This document shows, piece by piece, positions 60,437-64,000 of a stretch of 64,000 bases of DNA. The notes under the pieces were generated by a model, which ran no database searches, had not been told where the DNA came from, and saw nothing but the letters and a program-made list of their open reading frames with translations. The stretch covers positions 1,798,001 to 1,862,000 of the forward strand of contig NZ_CP163444.1 in assembly GCF_041053105.1 (NCBI RefSeq), read 5' to 3'. Source of the stretch: Streptomyces sp. R44 (GTDB taxonomy: Bacteria > Actinomycetota > Actinomycetes > Streptomycetales > Streptomycetaceae). The stretch's first letter is position 1. The number at the start of each line of letters is the position of its first letter. Position numbers and translations under genes: made by a program.

Positions 60437-61135
60437 TCAAATTCCCGTGATCAAGGTCCGCAGGAACGGCACGTCGACCTCTTCGAGAGAGCGCACGACG
60501 ACCCGGCCCGGGGACGGCGCGATCGGGGCGACGGAGGGCACCGCGACGACCCGGCAGCCGCCCGCCTCCGCGGCCGCCACACCGGTCGCGGTGTCCTCGA
60601 TGACGGCGCAGAGTGCGGGGTCGGCGCCGACGCCCTGGGCGGCCGTCAGATAGGGCTCGGGGTGCGGCTTGGTGCGGACGACCTCGTCGCCGGCGACGGT
60701 GAGGGTGAAGCGGTCGCGGCCGAGCGAGGCGAGGACCCGGTCGATGATCCGCCGGTGCGAGGCGGAGACCAGCGCGGTGGGGATGGAGTGCTGCGCCAGC
60801 TCGGCGAGCAGCCGCTCGGCACCCGGCATGAGCGGGACGCCCCGGTCGATGCGCTGTTCGAACTTCTCGTTGAGCAGGACAGTCAGCTCTTCGAGGGTGA
60901 TGTCGGCCCCGGTGGACTCGATGAGGTATCCCGCGCTGCGGGTCATCGGACCGCCGACGACGACGTCCCGCCATGCCTCGTCGAGGCGGTGTCCGAGGTC
61001 CGCGAAGACCTCGACCTCGGCGTCCCACCAGAACCCCTCCGTGTCGACGAGGGTCCCGTCCATGTCGAGGAAGACCGCCTGCAGGGCGGAGCTGCCGTTC
61101 GTACGGAACAGGGACGCGGGGACCGTACTGGTCAT
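60437..61135 (-). CDS. HAD-superfamily phosphatase (beta-phosphoglucomutase-like)
   Basis: A 232-residue hydrolase. Motif I is FLDMDGTLVDTEG with nucleophile Asp24 and Asp26; the cap domain follows; motif II is TALVSASHRRI; motif III TKPHPEPYL; motif IV AVIEDTATGVAAAEAGG. It belongs to subfamily IA, including sugar-phosphate phosphatases; the substrate is unknown. ATG 61135 with GGAGG eight bases upstream. It follows metH on the same strand by ~140 bases, with a hairpin between. Confidence 0.9.
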   Translation of the reverse strand: MTSTVPASLFRTNGSSALQAVFLDMDGTLVDTEGFWWDAEVEVFADLGHRLDEAWRDVVVGGPMTRSAGYLIESTGADITLEELTVLLNEKFEQRIDRGVPLMPGAERLLAELAQHSIPTALVSASHRRIIDRVLASLGRDRFTLTVAGDEVVRTKPHPEPYLTAAQGVGADPALCAVIEDTATGVAAAEAGGCRVVAVPSVAPIAPSPGRVVVRSLEEVDVPFLRTLITGI

Positions 61136-61162
61136 CCGGCACACCTCCATGGAGGGACGAGA

Positions 61163-61202
61163 AGGCCGGCCCCCTCCCCGGTACGGGGAGGAAGACCGGC
61201 CT
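61163..61202 (-). terminator. Terminator-like hairpin after metH
   Basis: Outer arms AGGCCGG / CCGGCCT and inner arms CCTCCCCG / CGGGGAGG with a GTA loop lie between metH and the HAD gene start. Confidence 0.6.
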
Positions 61203-61273
61203 GCACTGGACCGACAAGTGTACGTCGCGATCACCGCGAACGCGTGGATTTACCGCACGTGGTCACGCGGCGG

Positions 61274-64000
61274 TCACCGTGCGTTGAAGTACTTCGCCTC
61301 GGGGTGGTGGATGACGATGGCGTCGGTGGACTGCTCGGGGTGGAGCTGGAACTCCTCCGAGAGGTGGACGCCGATCCGCTCCGGCCGGAGCAGGTCCGCG
61401 ATCTTCGCGCGGTCCTCCAGGTCGGGGCAGGCGCCGTAGCCCAGGGAGAAGCGCGCGCCGCGGTACTTGAGGTCGAACATGTCCTCGACGCTCTCGGGGT
61501 CCTCCCCGCCGAAGCCGAGCTCGGCGCGGACGCGGGCGTGCCAGTACTCGGCGAGGGCCTCGGCGAGCTGGACGGAGAGGCCGTGCAGCTCCAGGTAGTC
61601 GCGGTAGGAGTCGGACTCGAACAGCTTGGCCGTGGCCTCGCCGATCTTCGAGCCGACGGTGACGACCTGGAGGCCGACGACGTCGGTCTCGCCGGACTCC
61701 TCCGGGCGGAAGAAGTCCGCGAGGCACAGGCGGCGGCCGCGGCGCTGGCGCGGGAAGGAGAAGCGGGTCCGCTCGTTGCCCTCCTCGTCCAGGATGATCA
61801 GGTCGTCGCCCTTGGAGACGCAGGGGAAGTAGCCGTGGACGACGGCCGCCTCCAGGAGGTTCTCGGTGTGGAGGCGCTCCAGCCAGCCGCGCAGCCGCGG
61901 CCGGCCCTCGGTCTCCACGAGCTCCTCGTACGCCGGTCCGTCGCCGGCCCGGTTCTGCTTGAGGCCCCACTGGCCCTTGAAGAGGGCGCCCTCGTCGAGC
62001 CAGGACGCGTAGTCCTTCAGCGGGATGCCCTTGACGACGCGGGTGCCCCAGAAGGGCGGGGTCGGCACCGGGTTGTCGGTGGCCACGTCGGAGCGGCCGC
62101 CGGGCTCCGGCTCCTCCACCTGGAGGGCGGCGGTGGCGGTCTTGGCGACCCGGCGCTGCTTCAGCTCGGGGAGCACGGCTCCGGGGACGCCGCGCTTGAC
62201 GCCGATGAGGGCGTCCATCAGGCGCAGGCCCTCGAAGGCGTCGCGGGCGTAGCGGACCTCGCCCTGGTAGATCTCGTGGAGGTCCTGCTCGACGTAGGCG
62301 CGGGTGAGGGCGGCGCCGCCGAGGATCACCGGGTACTTGGCGGCCAGCTCGCGCTGGTTCAGCTCCTCCAGGTTCTCCTTCATGATCACGGTGGACTTCA
62401 CGAGGAGGCCGGACATGCCGATGACGTCGGCGTTGTGCTCCTCGGCGGCCTCCAGGATCGCGGAGACGGGCTGCTTGATGCCGATGTTGACGACGTTGTA
62501 GCCGTTGTTGGAGAGGATGATGTCGACGAGGTTCTTGCCGATGTCGTGGACGTCGCCGCGGACGGTGGCGAGGACGATCGTGCCCTTGCCCTCGGCGTCC
62601 GACTTCTCCATGTGCGGTTCGAGGTGGGCGACGGCCGTCTTCATGACCTCGGCGGACTGGAGCACGAACGGCAGCTGCATCTGGCCGGAGCCGAAGAGCT
62701 CGCCGACGGTCTTCATGCCGTCGAGGAGGGTGTCGTTGACGATGTCGAGGGCCGCGCGGGTCTCCAGGGCCTCGTCGAGGTCGGCCTCCAGGCCGTTCTT
62801 CTCGCCGTCGACGATGCGGCGCTTGAGGCGCTCTTCGAGCGGCAGCGCGAGCAGTTCCTCGGCCTTCCCCGCCTTGAGGGACTTCGCCGTCGCGCCCTCG
62901 AAGAGGGCCATCAGCTTCTGCAGCGGGTCGTAGCCCTCGGCACGCCGGTCGTAGATCAGGTCGAGCGCGGTGGTGACCTGCTCCTCGTCGAAGCGGGCGA
63001 TGGGCAGGATCTTCGAGGCGTGGACGATCGCCGAGTCGAGGCCCGCCTTGACGCACTCGTCGAGGAAGACCGAGTTGAGGAGGATGCGGGCGGCCGGGTT
63101 GAGGCCGAAGGAGATGTTGGAGAGGCCCAGCGTGGTCTGGACGTCCGGGTGGCGCCGCTTCAGCTCACGGATCGCCTCGATGGTGGCGATGCCGTCCTTC
63201 CGCGACTCCTCCTGGCCCGTGCAGATGGTGAAGGTCAGGGCGTCGATGAGGATGTCCGACTCGTGGATGCCCCAGTTGCCGGTGAGGTCCTCGATGAGGC
63301 GCTCGGCGACGGCGACCTTGTGCTCGGCCGTACGGGCCTGGCCCTCCTCGTCGATGGTGAGCGCGATGAGGGCGGCGCCGTGCTCCTGGGCCAGTCGGGT
63401 GACCTTCGCGAAGCGGGACTCGGGTCCGTCGCCGTCCTCGTAGTTCACCGAGTTGATGACGGCCCGGCCGCCGAGCTTCTCCAGACCGGCCCGCAGGACG
63501 TCCACCTCGGTGGAGTCGAGGACGATCGGGAGGGTGGAGGCGGTGGCGAAGCGGCCGGCGAGCTCCTCCATGTCGGCGACGCCGTCGCGGCCCACGTAGT
63601 CGACGCAGAGGTCGAGCATGTGCGCGCCCTCGCGGATCTGGTCGCGGGCCATCTCGACGCAGTCGTCCCAGCGGCCTTCGAGCATGGCCTCGCGGAACTT
63701 CTTCGAGCCGTTGGCGTTGGTCCGCTCGCCGATCGCCAGGTACGAGGTGTCCTGGCGGAACGGCACGGTCTGGTAGAGCGAGGCGGCGCCCGGCTCGGGG
63801 CGCGGGGAGCGCTCGGGGGGCGTGAGGCCCTGGACCCGCTCGACGACCTGGCGCAGGTGCTCGGGCGTGGAGCCGCAGCAGCCGCCGACCAGGGACAGGC
63901 CGTAGTCGCGGACGAAGTTCTCCTGCGCGTCGGCCATCTCGGAGGCGGTGAGCGGGAAGTACGCGCCGTCCTTGGTGAGCACGGGCAGGCCGGCGTTCGG
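61274..64000 (-). CDS. metH: Cobalamin-dependent methionine synthase (partial, 5' end outside window)
   Basis: The last 909 codons are present. From the N-terminal side they show the end of the homocysteine-binding domain with the zinc-ligand GGCCGS, the methyltetrahydrofolate domain (ERTNANGSKKF, LDLCVDYVGRDG), the cobalamin-binding domain with the axial His in VRGDVHDIGKN and GMSGLLVKST, and the C-terminal SAM reactivation domain (RPERIGVHLSEEFQLHPEQS). It transfers a methyl group from methyl-THF to homocysteine via B12. The start lies beyond the right edge, so any cobalamin riboswitch would also be outside. Confidence 0.97.
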   Translation of the reverse strand, partial: PNAGLPVLTKDGAYFPLTASEMADAQENFVRDYGLSLVGGCCGSTPEHLRQVVERVQGLTPPERSPRPEPGAASLYQTVPFRQDTSYLAIGERTNANGSKKFREAMLEGRWDDCVEMARDQIREGAHMLDLCVDYVGRDGVADMEELAGRFATASTLPIVLDSTEVDVLRAGLEKLGGRAVINSVNYEDGDGPESRFAKVTRLAQEHGAALIALTIDEEGQARTAEHKVAVAERLIEDLTGNWGIHESDILIDALTFTICTGQEESRKDGIATIEAIRELKRRHPDVQTTLGLSNISFGLNPAARILLNSVFLDECVKAGLDSAIVHASKILPIARFDEEQVTTALDLIYDRRAEGYDPLQKLMALFEGATAKSLKAGKAEELLALPLEERLKRRIVDGEKNGLEADLDEALETRAALDIVNDTLLDGMKTVGELFGSGQMQLPFVLQSAEVMKTAVAHLEPHMEKSDAEGKGTIVLATVRGDVHDIGKNLVDIILSNNGYNVVNIGIKQPVSAILEAAEEHNADVIGMSGLLVKSTVIMKENLEELNQRELAAKYPVILGGAALTRAYVEQDLHEIYQGEVRYARDAFEGLRLMDALIGVKRGVPGAVLPELKQRRVAKTATAALQVEEPEPGGRSDVATDNPVPTPPFWGTRVVKGIPLKDYASWLDEGALFKGQWGLKQNRAGDGPAYEELVETEGRPRLRGWLERLHTENLLEAAVVHGYFPCVSKGDDLIILDEEGNERTRFSFPRQRRGRRLCLADFFRPEESGETDVVGLQVVTVGSKIGEATAKLFESDSYRDYLELHGLSVQLAEALAEYWHARVRAELGFGGEDPESVEDMFDLKYRGARFSLGYGACPDLEDRAKIADLLRPERIGVHLSEEFQLHPEQSTDAIVIHHPEAKYFNAR

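Overview
The window is a chromosomal segment of a Streptomyces (high-GC actinomycete). The evidence is roughly 70% GC with strong third-position GC bias, many GTG starts, and the actinobacterial gene order tatA/tatC/helicase - pafB/pafC - pafA - prcA/prcB - pup - dop - ARC/Mpa. From memory of that genome, the order resembles the S. coelicolor infC-to-metH interval. No integrase, IS transposase, CRISPR array, rRNA or tRNA gene was seen. Two genes are cut by the window edges: infC on the left and metH on the right.

Layout. 0-7.5 kb holds infC with an attenuator-like leader, a DUF1844 gene, an SseB-type gene, a mycosin-like secreted protease overlapping a proline-rich membrane protein, a PLP-fold amino-acid aldolase/deaminase and a secreted HAD phosphatase. 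7.5-14.2 kb holds an ethanolamine/polyamine-type gamma-glutamylation cluster (SDR, aldehyde dehydrogenase, GlnA4-type synthetase, FadR-type regulator, permease, PuuD-like amidase) with a candidate operator present twice. 14.2-21.9 kb holds an NCS1 permease with a TetR regulator, an amidohydrolase, a palindromic repeat element, a LysR regulator with a TDT-family exporter, and a metal-receptor-like protein with an XRE-cupin regulator. 22-27.2 kb holds a glycine-betaine ABC transporter, a 5'-3' exonuclease behind a 46-bp tandem repeat, and a siderophore-interacting protein under an iron box.

27.2-32.7 kb is the most strain-variable-looking part: a MerR regulator with a minisatellite-encoded tail, two membrane proteins (one ABA4-like), a broken ADP-ribosylglycohydrolase, a second copy of the palindromic repeat, a methyltransferase and a P450 whose upstream region carries two perfect DnaA-box matches. 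32.7-51.9 kb is the core Tat / PafBC / proteasome-pupylation block, with an endonuclease VII-type gene between pup and prcB and a ferredoxin at its end. It also holds two FKBP prolyl isomerases and an MFS/LacI pair. 51.9-64 kb holds a secreted protein, TrmI, a site-2 protease, a RecB-like Fe-S nuclease, a NarL-type response regulator without a kinase, two paralogous peptide-binding lipoproteins without permeases, a HAD phosphatase and metH.

The Pup-proteasome genes form one pathway. Dop deamidates Pup, PafA ligates it to targets, ARC/Mpa unfolds the targets and PrcBA degrades them. PafBC is known in mycobacteria as a DNA-damage transcription regulator. Together with the helicase, the endonuclease VII-type protein and the Fe-S nuclease, this puts several DNA-damage-related functions next to the proteasome. 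No clear wholly new defence or biosynthetic system was found. The best leads are the paired palindromic elements, the duplicated operator in the gamma-glutamylation cluster, the DnaA-box pair, the endonuclease embedded in the proteasome operon and the MerR/ABA4-like unit.
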